From: Spirosoma terrae
GTDB taxonomy: Bacteria; Bacteroidota; Bacteroidia; Cytophagales; Spirosomataceae
DNA length: 64,000 nt
Reading direction: 5' to 3'
Assembly (NCBI RefSeq): GCF_010435915.1
Contig: NZ_JAAFZH010000005.1
Coordinates: forward strand, 186,001-250,000
Shown one piece after another: positions 26,464-36,890 of the stretch. Below the pieces are notes generated by a model, which worked only from the letters and a program-made list of their open reading frames with translations, made no database searches and was not told the DNA's origin. The position numbers were made by a program, and so were the translations under genes. The stretch's first letter is position 1. The number at the start of each line of letters is the position of its first letter.

Positions 26464-29400
26464 ATGAGGCAATTATTACTCTCAGGATTGGGAGGAGTAC
26501 TTCTTTTGGTCTCGACCGTCGTTTATGCCCAGAATCGAACGGTTTCCGGAAAAGTAACCTCCTCCGAAGACGGTAGCCCCTTGCCGGGCGTAAACGTAGT
26601 GCTCAAGGGCACATCGAGCGGTATCGTAACCGATGCCAGCGGGGTCTACAGAATCATTGTGCCTTCGCCTAACACTACGTTGGTTTTTTCATTCATCGGT
26701 CATAAAACCGTCGAAGAATCCGTAAATGGCCGCTCCACTATTGACATTGTGCTGGTGAGCGACACGAAGCAACTGACTGAAATCGTCGTTACGGCTCAGG
26801 GGATTCTGAAAACCAGAAATGAGCTTTCCTATGCCGCCCAAACCGTTGGGGGTGATGCTATCAGCGCCACGCGTGATGCCAACTTCGTGAACGCGCTTTC
26901 GGGTAAAGTGGCTGGTGTACAGATCCAGAAAAATAACAGTCTGGGGGGCTCTACGGGTATCGTGATTCGGGGGTGGAAATCGCTCAACGGCTCCAATCAG
27001 GCGCTCTTTGTGGTCGATGGGGTGCCGATTGATAACTCAACCAATAATGCATCGCGTACCAGCCGGGGAACGGCCGGGTATGATTATGGTAACGCAGCCG
27101 CCGATGTCAACCCTGATGATATCGAGAATACAACTATTCTGAAAGGACCGGCCGCTACGGCCTTATACGGTTCGCGGGCATCGAACGGCGTGGTGTTTAT
27201 CACGACCAAAAAAGGGCGTAAAAAAGGACTGGGCGTTACGCTCAACACGGGCGTTACGTTCAGCAATGCCGATAAAAGTACCTTCCCGAAGTATCAGAAA
27301 CAGTATGGCGGTGGTTACGGGAAATACTACGGTCCAACCGGAGATGGCTATTTCGATCAGGCCGACGTAGATGGCGACGGTAAGCTCGACAACATTGTGC
27401 CAACGTACGAAGATGCGTCGGTAGGTGCTCCGTTCGATCCGAGTCTGCTGGTGTATCAATGGAATGCCTTTGGTGATCCTACCTCGCCAACGTACCGGAA
27501 AGCAACGCCCTGGGTAGGGGCGGCCAACGATCCGTTTTCGTTCTTTGAGCAGGGCGTAACCACTAACAACAGCATCACGATTGATGGCGGTAATGAAAAA
27601 GGATTCTTCAAGCTGGGCTATACACTGAACAAAGACAAAGGCATTCAGCCAAACAGCCACCTGAAAAAGGATTATCTGAATTTCAGTGCATCCTACGAAA
27701 TCGTGAAGAAACTGACGGCTACGGCTTCGATTAACTTTACTAATGTTGATGGCCGTGGGCGTTATGCGCAGGGATACGGCGGAAACAACAACATTTCCAG
27801 TTTCCGCGAGTGGTGGGAAGTAAACGTCGATGTGAAAGAGCAGGAAGCCGCTTACAAACGTACTGGCCAGAACATTACCTGGAACTGGGCCAGCGGATTG
27901 CCGAACAAAACCGGCATCATCTACTGGGATAATCCCTACTTTGCGGCCTACGAAAACGCTCCGAACGACAGCCGTCTGCGTTATCTGGGCTTTACCAAAT
28001 TGGACTACAAAATCACCGACTGGCTGAATATCATGGGCCGGGTGTCGCTGGATACGTATACGCAGATTCAGGAGGAACGGACAGCTGTTGGTAGTATCGT
28101 CTACCCGCAGGGACGCTACGTTCGTCGGGATTTGTCGTTCAAGGAGTATAACTACGATTTGTTACTGACGGGGAATAAGAACATTACCCCAAACGTGTCG
28201 GTAAAGGGTGCGTTGGGCGTCAATATTCGGCAAACGCAGCAGAGTGGTATGAGCGCACAAACCAACGGCGGACTCGTTGTTCCCAAAATTTATGCGCTGT
28301 CGAACTCGGTCAACCCGATCGAAGCCCCGAACGAGCAGGGCTACTACCTGAACAAGCAGGTGAATGGTTACTTCGCGGATGCTGAAGTGGGCTATAAGGA
28401 CTTCATTTTCCTGAATGGATCGTATCGGAGAGACGTAGCATCTACGCTACCTGCTGGCAACAATGCTTATAACTACGGTCAGATTTCGACCAGCTTTGTC
28501 TTCTCCAAATTTATTCAGGAGAACCCGGTTTTCACGTTCGGAAAATTACGTCTGAACTATGCGGAGGTAGGGGCCGATGCGCCGTTTAATGCGCTGGCCG
28601 ATCTGTATGATAAACCGACGGCTTTCGGTTCCATCCCACTGTTCTCGGTACCCGGTACAAAAAACAATAACAAACTGCGCCCCGAACGTACCAAAAGCTA
28701 TGAAGCAGGTATCGAGACATCGTTCCTCGATGGACGTATCGGTTTGGACGTAACGTACTTCAACTCGCAGTCTGTCGATCAGATCATTCCCGTAACGGTC
28801 TCAACGGCAACCGGTTATAACTCGAAATACGTAAACGCCGGTATTCTGGAAAACAAAGGCTTAGAAGTGTCGCTGACCGGAACGCCCGTGAAAGTGGGGG
28901 GCTTCAAATGGGATGTTAACCTGAACTGGACCCGTATTCGAAATAAAGTGGCGAAGCTGTACGACAACGTAACGAACTTCGCGCTACCGAACGGCGATTT
29001 CCAGGCCAGCGGTTCTACCAATGCTCCCCTTGGCAAGAGCTACGGTACGCTCTACGGAACGGACTACATCTACACGAATGGTCAGCCAACTGTCGATGCA
29101 ACGACCGGGCGGTATCTGCGAACGACTACAACCACCAACGAAATCGGCAACATAAACCCAAAATGGACGGGTGGTTTGCAGAACACTTTTACGTATAAGA
29201 ACGTATCATTCGGCTTCCTGCTCGATGCCAAAAAAGGTGGTGATATCCTGTCTATCGATATGTACTACGGTCTGGCTACGGGTCTGTACGAAGAGAGCGC
29301 CGGTGTCAATGAGTTAGGCAAGCTGGTGCGGAGCCCGGTATCCGAAGGGGGCGGTATTCTGCTGTCCGGCGTCAATCCGGATGGCAATGTCAATAAAACT

Positions 29401-29718
29401 CGCCTGAATATGCTAGATTATCCGCAAGCGGGTACGCTGACCATTGGACCCACCCACCGCTACGTATATGACGCGAGTTATGTGAAACTGCGTGAGGTGT
29501 TGCTGACCTACTCGTTGCCGGCTTCGCTGATGTCGAAACTGGACCCACTGCGCAGCCTGTCTGTGTCGGTTGTGGGGCGTAACCTATGGATCATCCACAA
29601 GAATATTCCTTATGCCGATCCTGAAGATAACCTAGGCGCTGGTAACATTCAGGGCGTACAGGTGGGTAGTCTGCCGAACGTACGGACACTCGGTTTTAAC
29701 ATCAAAGCGACATTCTAA
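26464..29718 (+). CDS. SusC/RagA family TonB-linked outer-membrane transporter (second)
   Basis: 1084 residues: signal peptide (about 1-22, VVYAQ), carboxypeptidase-regulatory-like domain (about 25-108), plug (from IVVTAQGILKTRNELSYAAQ, with ILKGPAATALYGSRASNGVV) and barrel ending in Phe. The plug insert DVDGDGKLDN resembles a calcium-binding loop. No STN domain. It pairs with the SusD-like lipoprotein that starts 12 nt downstream. No glycan-degrading enzymes or regulators flank the pair, so the substrate cannot be inferred; it may not be a sugar. Confidence 0.93.
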   Translation: MRQLLLSGLGGVLLLVSTVVYAQNRTVSGKVTSSEDGSPLPGVNVVLKGTSSGIVTDASGVYRIIVPSPNTTLVFSFIGHKTVEESVNGRSTIDIVLVSDTKQLTEIVVTAQGILKTRNELSYAAQTVGGDAISATRDANFVNALSGKVAGVQIQKNNSLGGSTGIVIRGWKSLNGSNQALFVVDGVPIDNSTNNASRTSRGTAGYDYGNAAADVNPDDIENTTILKGPAATALYGSRASNGVVFITTKKGRKKGLGVTLNTGVTFSNADKSTFPKYQKQYGGGYGKYYGPTGDGYFDQADVDGDGKLDNIVPTYEDASVGAPFDPSLLVYQWNAFGDPTSPTYRKATPWVGAANDPFSFFEQGVTTNNSITIDGGNEKGFFKLGYTLNKDKGIQPNSHLKKDYLNFSASYEIVKKLTATASINFTNVDGRGRYAQGYGGNNNISSFREWWEVNVDVKEQEAAYKRTGQNITWNWASGLPNKTGIIYWDNPYFAAYENAPNDSRLRYLGFTKLDYKITDWLNIMGRVSLDTYTQIQEERTAVGSIVYPQGRYVRRDLSFKEYNYDLLLTGNKNITPNVSVKGALGVNIRQTQQSGMSAQTNGGLVVPKIYALSNSVNPIEAPNEQGYYLNKQVNGYFADAEVGYKDFIFLNGSYRRDVASTLPAGNNAYNYGQISTSFVFSKFIQENPVFTFGKLRLNYAEVGADAPFNALADLYDKPTAFGSIPLFSVPGTKNNNKLRPERTKSYEAGIETSFLDGRIGLDVTYFNSQSVDQIIPVTVSTATGYNSKYVNAGILENKGLEVSLTGTPVKVGGFKWDVNLNWTRIRNKVAKLYDNVTNFALPNGDFQASGSTNAPLGKSYGTLYGTDYIYTNGQPTVDATTGRYLRTTTTTNEIGNINPKWTGGLQNTFTYKNVSFGFLLDAKKGGDILSIDMYYGLATGLYEESAGVNELGKLVRSPVSEGGGILLSGVNPDGNVNKTRLNMLDYPQAGTLTIGPTHRYVYDASYVKLREVLLTYSLPASLMSKLDPLRSLSVSVVGRNLWIIHKNIPYADPEDNLGAGNIQGVQVGSLPNVRTLGFNIKATF

Positions 29719-29730
29719 TTCCTGATTATC

Positions 29731-31188
29731 ATGAAGAAACTAATAAAGGCGTTATATGCGGCAGCACTGCTTCTGGTAGTGACTACGTCATGTAATGACG
29801 ACATAACCTCCATCAATACGAACCCCAAAGCTTATCAGACGGGGAGCGTGCCGGGCGAAACCTTTTTTAGCAACGCCACCCGAAATCTGACCGATGCGGT
29901 GACCTACGGTTTTACCTTCAAACTGATGGCTCAGCAATTTGCCGAAACAACCTATTTCAGTACGACTGCCTATAACCTGGTCGACGTAGGGAGCGGATTC
30001 TGGGTATCGATGTACCGCGACGTACTGCTCGATTATAAAGAAGCCAAAACGCTGATCAAGGCAAAACCAAGTCTGTATCCCGACGTTGACCAGAACAAAC
30101 TGGCCATTATCGAGATCATGGAAGTCTATACGTATTCCCTGCTGGTCAATACGTTCGGTAATGTTCCGTATGCGGGGGCCAGCGGCAGTGGTCTGAAATC
30201 CGAAGCCCTGAATCCCGACAATCTGGTGCCTCAATACGACGATGCAGCGGCCATTTATGACGATCTGTTTACACGACTTGATAAAGCTATTTCGCAGTTA
30301 AAAACGGGTGCTGACAGCTTCGGGTCTGCCGATCTGATCTACAAAGGCAACGTAGCCAGCTGGCTTAAATTCGCCAATTCGCTCAAACTACGAATGGCCA
30401 TGACCCTGGCCGATGTGAATTCAACGAAAGCAAAGTCGATCGCCGAATCGGCCGTAACGGCTGGTGTTTTTAAAGCCAACAGCGATAACGCAGCGCTGGT
30501 TTATTTGTCGACAACGCCAAACACCAATCCAATCTGGGTTGGGCTGATTCAGAGTTCGCGCGAAGACTACGTAGCGTCGAATACGATGATGGATATGCTA
30601 AAGGCATCCAACGATCCTCGTATTACACTGTATTATACCAAAGACAATGCGGGCGGCTATAGTGGCGGTATCTACGGACGTAGTAATGCTTACATCACGT
30701 ACTCGAAAGCGGGGGCGGCTATGACGGCTACGACTACACCCGGCGTTTTGTTGTCGTACGATGAAATTGCGTTCTATCTGGCCGAAGCCGCAGCACGCGG
30801 TTATTCAGTAGGGGGGACGGCTGAAAGTTTCTATAATGCGGGGATTACAGCGTCGATTCTGTATTGGGGCGGCACAGCGGCAGCGGCCACTACGTATCTG
30901 ACCGAACCAACAGTCGCTTTTGCCACGGCTACCGGATCAACGCCACTTCAGAAAATCGCTCGCCAGAAGTACCTGGCCTTGTTCAATCGGGGGCTGGAAG
31001 CCTGGACCGAGTACCGCCGGTTCGACTATCCGACATTCAATAAACCACCCATTCCGCAGGGCGATTTTCCATTGCGTTACACCTATCCAAACTCGGAGCA
31101 AAATGCAAATATTAACAACTATGCAGCAGCCGCAGCGGCCATTGGCAGTGATAAGCTAACGACCAAAGTATTCTGGGATACCAAATAA
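29731..31188 (+). CDS. SusD-like_2 family outer-membrane lipoprotein
   Basis: 485 residues with lipobox VTTSC and lipidated Cys21. The ITSINTNPKAYQ block right after it is the mark of the SusD-like_2 (pfam12771) branch, which differs from the RagB type found at the two other loci in this window. QKYLALFNRGLEAWTEYRR near the C-terminus is also family-typical. Partner of the SusC directly upstream; terminator follows. Confidence 0.9.
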   Translation: MKKLIKALYAAALLLVVTTSCNDDITSINTNPKAYQTGSVPGETFFSNATRNLTDAVTYGFTFKLMAQQFAETTYFSTTAYNLVDVGSGFWVSMYRDVLLDYKEAKTLIKAKPSLYPDVDQNKLAIIEIMEVYTYSLLVNTFGNVPYAGASGSGLKSEALNPDNLVPQYDDAAAIYDDLFTRLDKAISQLKTGADSFGSADLIYKGNVASWLKFANSLKLRMAMTLADVNSTKAKSIAESAVTAGVFKANSDNAALVYLSTTPNTNPIWVGLIQSSREDYVASNTMMDMLKASNDPRITLYYTKDNAGGYSGGIYGRSNAYITYSKAGAAMTATTTPGVLLSYDEIAFYLAEAAARGYSVGGTAESFYNAGITASILYWGGTAAAATTYLTEPTVAFATATGSTPLQKIARQKYLALFNRGLEAWTEYRRFDYPTFNKPPIPQGDFPLRYTYPNSEQNANINNYAAAAAAIGSDKLTTKVFWDTK

Positions 31189-31210
31189 ATTGTTGCAGCA
31201 TAACGAACTG

Positions 31211-31240
31211 AAAGGTTGCCCGATGGCAGCCTTTCTTTTT
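31211..31240 (+). terminator. Intrinsic terminator after the SusCD pair
   Basis: AAAGGTTGCC (31211-31220) pairs with GGCAGCCTTT (31225-31234), one G-U pair, CGAT loop, then CTTTTT. It cleanly separates SusCD transcription from the CRISPR leader. Confidence 0.85.
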
Positions 31241-31347
31241 GAGTAATAATTCCGCTACGTATGCGACGGGTATATGCTATATTTACTGACCGACCAACGT
31301 AGCGTAAACCATGTTGGCGCGTCGATCGGCCAAATTGGCCCGGATTT

Positions 31348-31358
31348 GTTCTTTGATC
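31348..31358 (+). promoter_or_regulatory. boxA-like antitermination site in the CRISPR leader
   Basis: GTTCTTTGATC matches the boxA consensus GYTCTTTRAHA at ten of eleven positions. BoxA recruits the NusB/NusE antitermination complex at rRNA operons, and boxA in CRISPR leaders has been described as protecting long arrays from early termination. It lies on the array-transcribing strand, 178 nt before the first repeat. One motif of this size can occur by chance. Confidence 0.55.
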
Positions 31359-31415
31359 ACCGGAAAAAATAACCGAAAAAGAGCGGTTTTTCGTTATACT
31401 GTTTTGATAATCAGC

Positions 31416-31463
31416 AAGTCGTCGATCGGCGCTACTTTTCGTATGATTACCGATCGACGACTT
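31416..31463. repeat. Perfect 14-bp inverted repeat in the leader
   Basis: AAGTCGTCGATCGG (31416-31429) and CCGATCGACGACTT (31450-31463) with a 20-nt centre. Part of the left arm (CGTCGATCGGC) also occurs as a direct copy exactly 100 bp upstream. The arrangement suggests a binding site for an adaptation or architectural protein, or a structured leader RNA. Confidence 0.85.
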
Positions 31464-31496
31464 TTACGAGAATATATTGTTCAAATAAGTACGTCC

Positions 31497-31520
31497 AGGG
31501 CTTCGCAAAGCCCTATTTTT
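31497..31520 (+). terminator. Terminator-like hairpin just before the first CRISPR repeat
   Basis: AGGGCTT (31497-31503), loop CGCA, AAGCCCT (31508-31514), then ATTTTT. It has the form of a plus-strand intrinsic terminator and ends 16 nt before repeat 1. The stem is short (7 bp), so its strength is uncertain. Confidence 0.6.
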
Positions 31521-31536
31521 ATCTGTAACTTCACGG

Positions 31537-34500
31537 CTTCTAATCGTACCGTAGTGGAATTGAAATGCTTGACTGGCGACTTGTCTAAGTTCGTCTAACG
31601 TTCTTCTAATCGTACCGTAGTGGAATTGAAATACGAACCCGGCGGGGGATGGGATACCGATAGTACCCTTCTAATCGTACCGTAGTGGAATTGAAATTTT
31701 AATACCTGTCCGATTTCCATTACTGTGCCTGTCTTCTAATCGTACCGTAGTGGAATTGAAATGGGGGATTCCCGCGACGGGGCTAAAACTCACCTTTCTT
31801 CTAATCGTACCGTAGTGGAATTGAAATGTCATGAGTTCGATCAGCGGTGGCACCCGGTTTGCTCTTCTAATCGTACCGTAGTGGAATTGAAATAAGACAA
31901 GGCCAAGCCTCGCAAACGAACGCTTAAATCTTCTAATCGTACCGTAGTGGAATTGAAATACAAGAAAGCAATCTTGGCTAAAGCCTACCAACATCCTTCT
32001 AATCGTACCGTAGTGGAATTGAAATCTTCTTAATAACGAAAACGCGGGACGCGACTACAATCTTCTAATCGTACCGTAGTGGAATTGAAATAAAGGAAGA
32101 TGCAATTTCGACCTATGAAGACCAACTCTTCTAATCGTACCGTAGTGGAATTGAAATGAGCCGGAATAGGTTTGCTGAACGCCCCCCGTACCTCTTCTAA
32201 TCGTACCGTAGTGGAATTGAAATTAGGTAATGTGGATTTTATGCGTAGCTCCAGTAAACTTCTAATCGTACCGTAGTGGAATTGAAATGGGGGCTGGCGG
32301 GGGAATGAAGAAACTACTACTGGTCTTCTAATCGTACCGTAGTGGAATTGAAATATTACACCAGGTTGTAAAGTCGGTGCCAATCTCCAGCTTCTAATCG
32401 TACCGTAGTGGAATTGAAATATTTGGTAAAATACATCGTCGGCAGCTCCATAAAACTTCTAATCGTACCGTAGTGGAATTGAAATGTTAACGGTGCCAGT
32501 AGTAGCTGCGCAAAGGCGGCACTTCTAATCGTACCGTAGTGGAATTGAAATGTAATTCGCCCGTCAATTGTTCAATCGCGCCAACTATCTTCTAATCGTA
32601 CCGTAGTGGAATTGAAATATACTCGGCGACATCGCCTATTATAAAACGGGCACGCTTCTAATCGTACCGTAGTGGAATTGAAATTTACCAGAAAAAATGG
32701 TAACGCTGATTTACAGTTACTTCTAATCGTACCGTAGTGGAATTGAAATGCGTATTCTACGATCCGGCTGTCGTCTCTAGTGGTGCTTCTAATCGTACCG
32801 TAGTGGAATTGAAATCTGCTAGTGGGATGAGACGATGAAGACAACAATCGACTTCTAATCGTACCGTAGTGGAATTGAAATCGCTTGGTGGGGGCGGCAG
32901 GTGTGTTAATCCAGTCCTTCTAATCGTACCGTAGTGGAATTGAAATTTCACAAAAGAGCAGATTGAAGCAGCAGACAAGGCCTTCTAATCGTACCGTAGT
33001 GGAATTGAAATAAGTCATTTGCTGGCATCAAAGACATGACCACGACCTTCTAATCGTACCGTAGTGGAATTGAAATTATTCCATCGTGAAGCGCACAACT
33101 GCCCGACGTGGCCTTCTAATCGTACCGTAGTGGAATTGAAATGTGGTAGAACCCCCAACAGAGCCGGAACTGTGGCACTTCTAATCGTACCGTAGTGGAA
33201 TTGAAATATCAATGGTTTGCTATCAATATAAGTCGGTTTGCTCTTCTAATCGTACCGTAGTGGAATTGAAATTCGGATGATGTAATCCATCTAAAGCTTT
33301 TCTCTCTTCTTCTAATCGTACCGTAGTGGAATTGAAATATCCTGACTGGCGCTTTCGCGTTCAGCAGTCACTAACTTCTAATCGTACCGTAGTGGAATTG
33401 AAATTCCAATTGGAAATCCTTTCGGCTTTGCGGCTTTCTCCTTCTAATCGTACCGTAGTGGAATTGAAATTGATTAAGCCGTTTTTCTAAAATAGCATAC
33501 TTAAGCTTCTAATCGTACCGTAGTGGAATTGAAATTTGGCTGATGTCGGTACCTGCCGAAAAGCACGCGTTCTTCTAATCGTACCGTAGTGGAATTGAAA
33601 TACAATTCAGGTTCCACCACTCGTGGAGGTCGTTGCTCTTCTAATCGTACCGTAGTGGAATTGAAATCAGCGAGTTCGGCTACCGATGCCAATACGTATC
33701 GAACTTCTAATCGTACCGTAGTGGAATTGAAATCGCTTGGTGGTGACACAAGGGATTGTTTTCTTACGCTTCTAATCGTACCGTAGTGGAATTGAAATCA
33801 ACTCTATCGGGACCTTTCTTTAGCTGAATAAACTTCTAATCGTACCGTAGTGGAATTGAAATATGCCAGATTATAATGCACGGGTATGCCAGTTGTCTTC
33901 TAATCGTACCGTAGTGGAATTGAAATGTCAAACTGGCGGGGTACGGATGTTCGAGCGTCTGCTTCTAATCGTACCGTAGTGGAATTGAAATTGGTCTTGA
34001 CTCTTTCAATGTCACCCTTTGCTTTAGCCTTCTAATCGTACCGTAGTGGAATTGAAATGCAAAAGAAAAGGTGTATCTGTTTATTGTCTGTATCTTCTAA
34101 TCGTACCGTAGTGGAATTGAAATTTGGTTGGTCTGGATCAAAATTAAACTGCTTTGGGTCTTCTAATCGTACCGTAGTGGAATTGAAATTTGTTTGTGGC
34201 GAGCGTAAGCGGTGACATGACCACCTTCTAATCGTACCGTAGTGGAATTGAAATTGAACAGCAACAGGAACTTCTTTTGATGCGGGCACTCTTCTAATCG
34301 TACCGTAGTGGAATTGAAATATGGCTCTACGGCAGCCTCCAGTTCTGCTACTTTGGCTTCTAATCGTACCGTAGTGGAATTGAAATGGATTAATAGAGCT
34401 TGCCGAGTTGAGCGGTACTTTCACTTCTAATCGTACCGTAGTGGAATTGAAATAGGGAAATATAACTCACGGCTGGCACGGAATTTTTTCTTCTAATCGT

Positions 34501-36429
34501 ACCGTAGTGGAATTGAAATGTTAAGCCAGTCAACGGGTTGCCGCCCTGAATAACAGCTTCTAATCGTACCGTAGTGGAATTGAAATAATCATGTTCTGGC
34601 TATTCGCAGTAGGCAAACAATCTTCTAATCGTACCGTAGTGGAATTGAAATCTTCTACACCTTCAGCACCATCTATAGTGAGTTCACTTCTAATCGTACC
34701 GTAGTGGAATTGAAATATGCTTCTGACACCACTAAAGTTTCTCTGGAAACTGCTTCTAATCGTACCGTAGTGGAATTGAAATCCTTAAAAGAGCTGGGGC
34801 ATCAGCTAGTCAATCTCCTTCTAATCGTACCGTAGTGGAATTGAAATTACTTTTTCGTAATCCATAAAGGAGAGGATTAGGCCCTTCTAATCGTACCGTA
34901 GTGGAATTGAAATACTTGGAGGGAAACTATGTCCGACCCTGGAACGAACCTTCTAATCGTACCGTAGTGGAATTGAAATTAATTCAATTTGCTAATACCA
35001 CTAGAGGGGATGGGCTTCTAATCGTACCGTAGTGGAATTGAAATTGTTCGATTTCTTCGACTATGTAGGCCATTATCGTCTTCTAATCGTACCGTAGTGG
35101 AATTGAAATTACCCGTTTCAATGGTATTTTTGACATTATCCTTTCTTCTAATCGTACCGTAGTGGAATTGAAATGTTGCTATTGATTCAAAAACAGGATT
35201 GCCTACAATGCTTCTAATCGTACCGTAGTGGAATTGAAATGATATTGTTTTCGTTCGCGAATCGTAGCGTAAACCACTTCTAATCGTACCGTAGTGGAAT
35301 TGAAATGTTGCTTTGTCGCGGATCTGCTGCTCGAAAATGGTCTTCTAATCGTACCGTAGTGGAATTGAAATATTTTTTGAAGGTGAGTATTGATTTAACC
35401 AGTGAGCTTCTAATCGTACCGTAGTGGAATTGAAATAAAACTCTTTATGATCCTGTTTCCAACGATTTAGCGCTTCTAATCGTACCGTAGTGGAATTGAA
35501 ATGAATCAACGATGAATCGAATGCGAGTGACTCTTTCTCTTCTAATCGTACCGTAGTGGAATTGAAATCAATACGCGTAAGCCGTCCCTTTATGGTGATC
35601 ATTTCTTCTAATCGTACCGTAGTGGAATTGAAATCGAAATCGTCTTCGTTATTGACGATGATGTCCAGCCTTCTAATCGTACCGTAGTGGAATTGAAATA
35701 TGTGATAAAGTAAGTAGGATAACCGCCTAAATCGGTCTTCTAATCGTACCGTAGTGGAATTGAAATCTTGTTGCGTCCTGGGCTGTTTGTTTAAGATCGT
35801 TTACTTCTAATCGTACCGTAGTGGAATTGAAATGAGTAGTGAGCATGCTTACGCTTCATAGGGTCTTTGCTTCTAATCGTACCGTAGTGGAATTGAAATT
35901 AAATAACCGCCAACGGGTCAGGCCCAACGTCCGGCCTTCTAATCGTACCGTAGTGGAATTGAAATTACACTGCCCCTATTCGTTTGCCCGGCAATGTTCA
36001 GCCTTCTAATCGTACCGTAGTGGAATTGAAATATGAAGGTTTGCTTTATTTGAATCTTTTGCTGTGGGCTTCTAATCGTACCGTAGTGGAATTGAAATTT
36101 TAAACGCGGTTTACGCATAGACTCCGTTAGATTCTTCTAATCGTACCGTAGTGGAATTGAAATGTTGGTCGGCCGGGTGCGCTGTTTTAGACATAAAAAG
36201 TCTTCTAATCGTACCGTAGTGGAATTGAAATAAAATAGATAACGGTGTATTTAAAAACCTCCTTACCCTTCTAATCGTACCGTAGTGGAATTGAAATTCT
36301 GGAAGAGCGGTACGCGGAAATGAACCAGGTGGGCTTCTAATCGTACCGTAGTGGAATTGAAATAACGTCGGGCGTTGGTTGATTTGGGTAGAAAGAAGAC
36401 TTCTAATCGTACCGTAGTGGAATTGAAAT
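31537..36429 (+). CRISPR. CRISPR array, 75 identical 30-bp repeats and 74 spacers
   Basis: Repeats start CTTCTAATCG, contain TACCGTAGTGG and end AATTGAAAT. Successive repeats begin at 31537, 31603, 31668, 31733, 31798, 31864 and so on, the last three at 36268, 36334 and 36400. I found 75 copies and saw no variant among them; spacers are 34-38 nt, mostly 35-36, and none looked duplicated. The 3' ATTGAAAT fits the 8-nt crRNA handle made by Cas6 in type I-B and type III systems. The repeat has little fold (CCGTAGTGG can form a 3-bp stem with a G-U pair). No cas gene lies within 31 kb to the left or 27 kb to the right. Protein-like ORFs across the array (recurring FQFHYGTIRR, FNSTTVRLE or SNRTVVELK) are repeat artefacts. 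Confidence 0.98.
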
Positions 36430-36462
36430 ATCTTATAAAATAGGGATATGGTATGAGGTGCG

Positions 36463-36495
36463 AAAAAAAAACGCCCTTGCTATTAGCAAGGGCGT
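36463..36495 (-). terminator. Intrinsic terminator of the small minus-strand cassette
   Basis: Perfect 10-bp stem ACGCCCTTGC (36471-36480) with GCAAGGGCGT (36486-36495), TATTA loop, and nine A on the left (36463-36471), which is a U-tract for the minus strand. It ends transcription of the two small genes before it would run antisense into the CRISPR array, whose last repeat is only 33 bp away. Confidence 0.88.
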
Positions 36496-36546
36496 TCCGG
36501 TTTTAATCACAACAACAATTTGCGCCCATGATGACGCGCTTTGCGT

Positions 36547-36825
36547 TTATTTATAAATCCGATCCTTTACGAGCTTCATGTCATTTAATTCCGGTACAAC
36601 CTGAACACAATCGCCTGGAATAACGCCCCGTCCAATCCAGTTTACGACAACCTGCTGGGAGAGGTTATATTTTTCGGCATATCGTTTAATCGTTAGCCAG
36701 TCGCTCATATCCAATATGGTATCGGGTAGTTTCAGGCCAAGTGACCTGAGATGCGCGATACTAGCGCCTGTTTGCTCATTAATATCCCTGAGCTCTTTAT
36801 CGAAATCAACTTTTTGAGATACCAT
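36547..36825 (-). CDS. Small helix-turn-helix protein, 92 aa
   Basis: Residues about 42-92 (MSDWLTIKRYAEKYNLSQQ, then VVVNWIGRGVIPGDCV) resemble the MerR/excisionase-like winged HTH of many small Bacteroidetes DNA-binding proteins, ending in a PELNDMKLVKD strand pair. Residues 1-40 are charged and probably helical. It is the second gene of a two-gene cassette with its own promoter and terminator, lodged between the intact CRISPR array and three decayed repeats. An autoregulator binding the palindromes upstream of the first gene is plausible but inferred. Confidence 0.72.
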   Translation of the reverse strand: MVSQKVDFDKELRDINEQTGASIAHLRSLGLKLPDTILDMSDWLTIKRYAEKYNLSQQVVVNWIGRGVIPGDCVQVVPELNDMKLVKDRIYK

Positions 36826-36890
36826 GCCTGTATCATTTATGTTTCAATATAAAATATGGTACGACTGAGTAGGGAACCTATTCCCCGTAG

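Larger units (their letters stand above)
31241..31536 (+). promoter_or_regulatory. CRISPR leader region, dense in palindromes
   Basis: About 296 bp between the SusCD terminator and the first repeat, with no credible gene. It contains GGCCAA-A-TTGGCC (31328-31340), CGAAAAA/TTTTTCG (31374-31393), a 14-bp inverted repeat (31416-31463), an 11-bp direct repeat CGTCGATCGGC at 31320-31330 and 31420-31430, a boxA-like site and a terminator-like hairpin. TATATTTA at 31278-31285 is a possible -7 element without a clear -33 partner. The leader side is assigned here because the decayed repeats lie at the other end and the repeat ends in ATTGAAAT, the expected crRNA 5' handle. Confidence 0.7.

Noticed and set aside
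31311..31598. A 95-residue plus-strand ORF over the leader and the first repeat
   Set aside because: It covers the palindromes and the first repeat and resembles no protein family; more likely non-coding leader.
31671..35602. Many short ORFs across the CRISPR array with recurring FQFHYGTIRR, FNSTTVRLE or SNRTVVELK peptides
   Set aside because: They are translations of the 30-bp repeat in different frames; no start context or composition of real genes.
31537..36429. Self-targeting spacers against this window
   Set aside because: None was noticed by eye, but no systematic alignment was done, so nothing is claimed.
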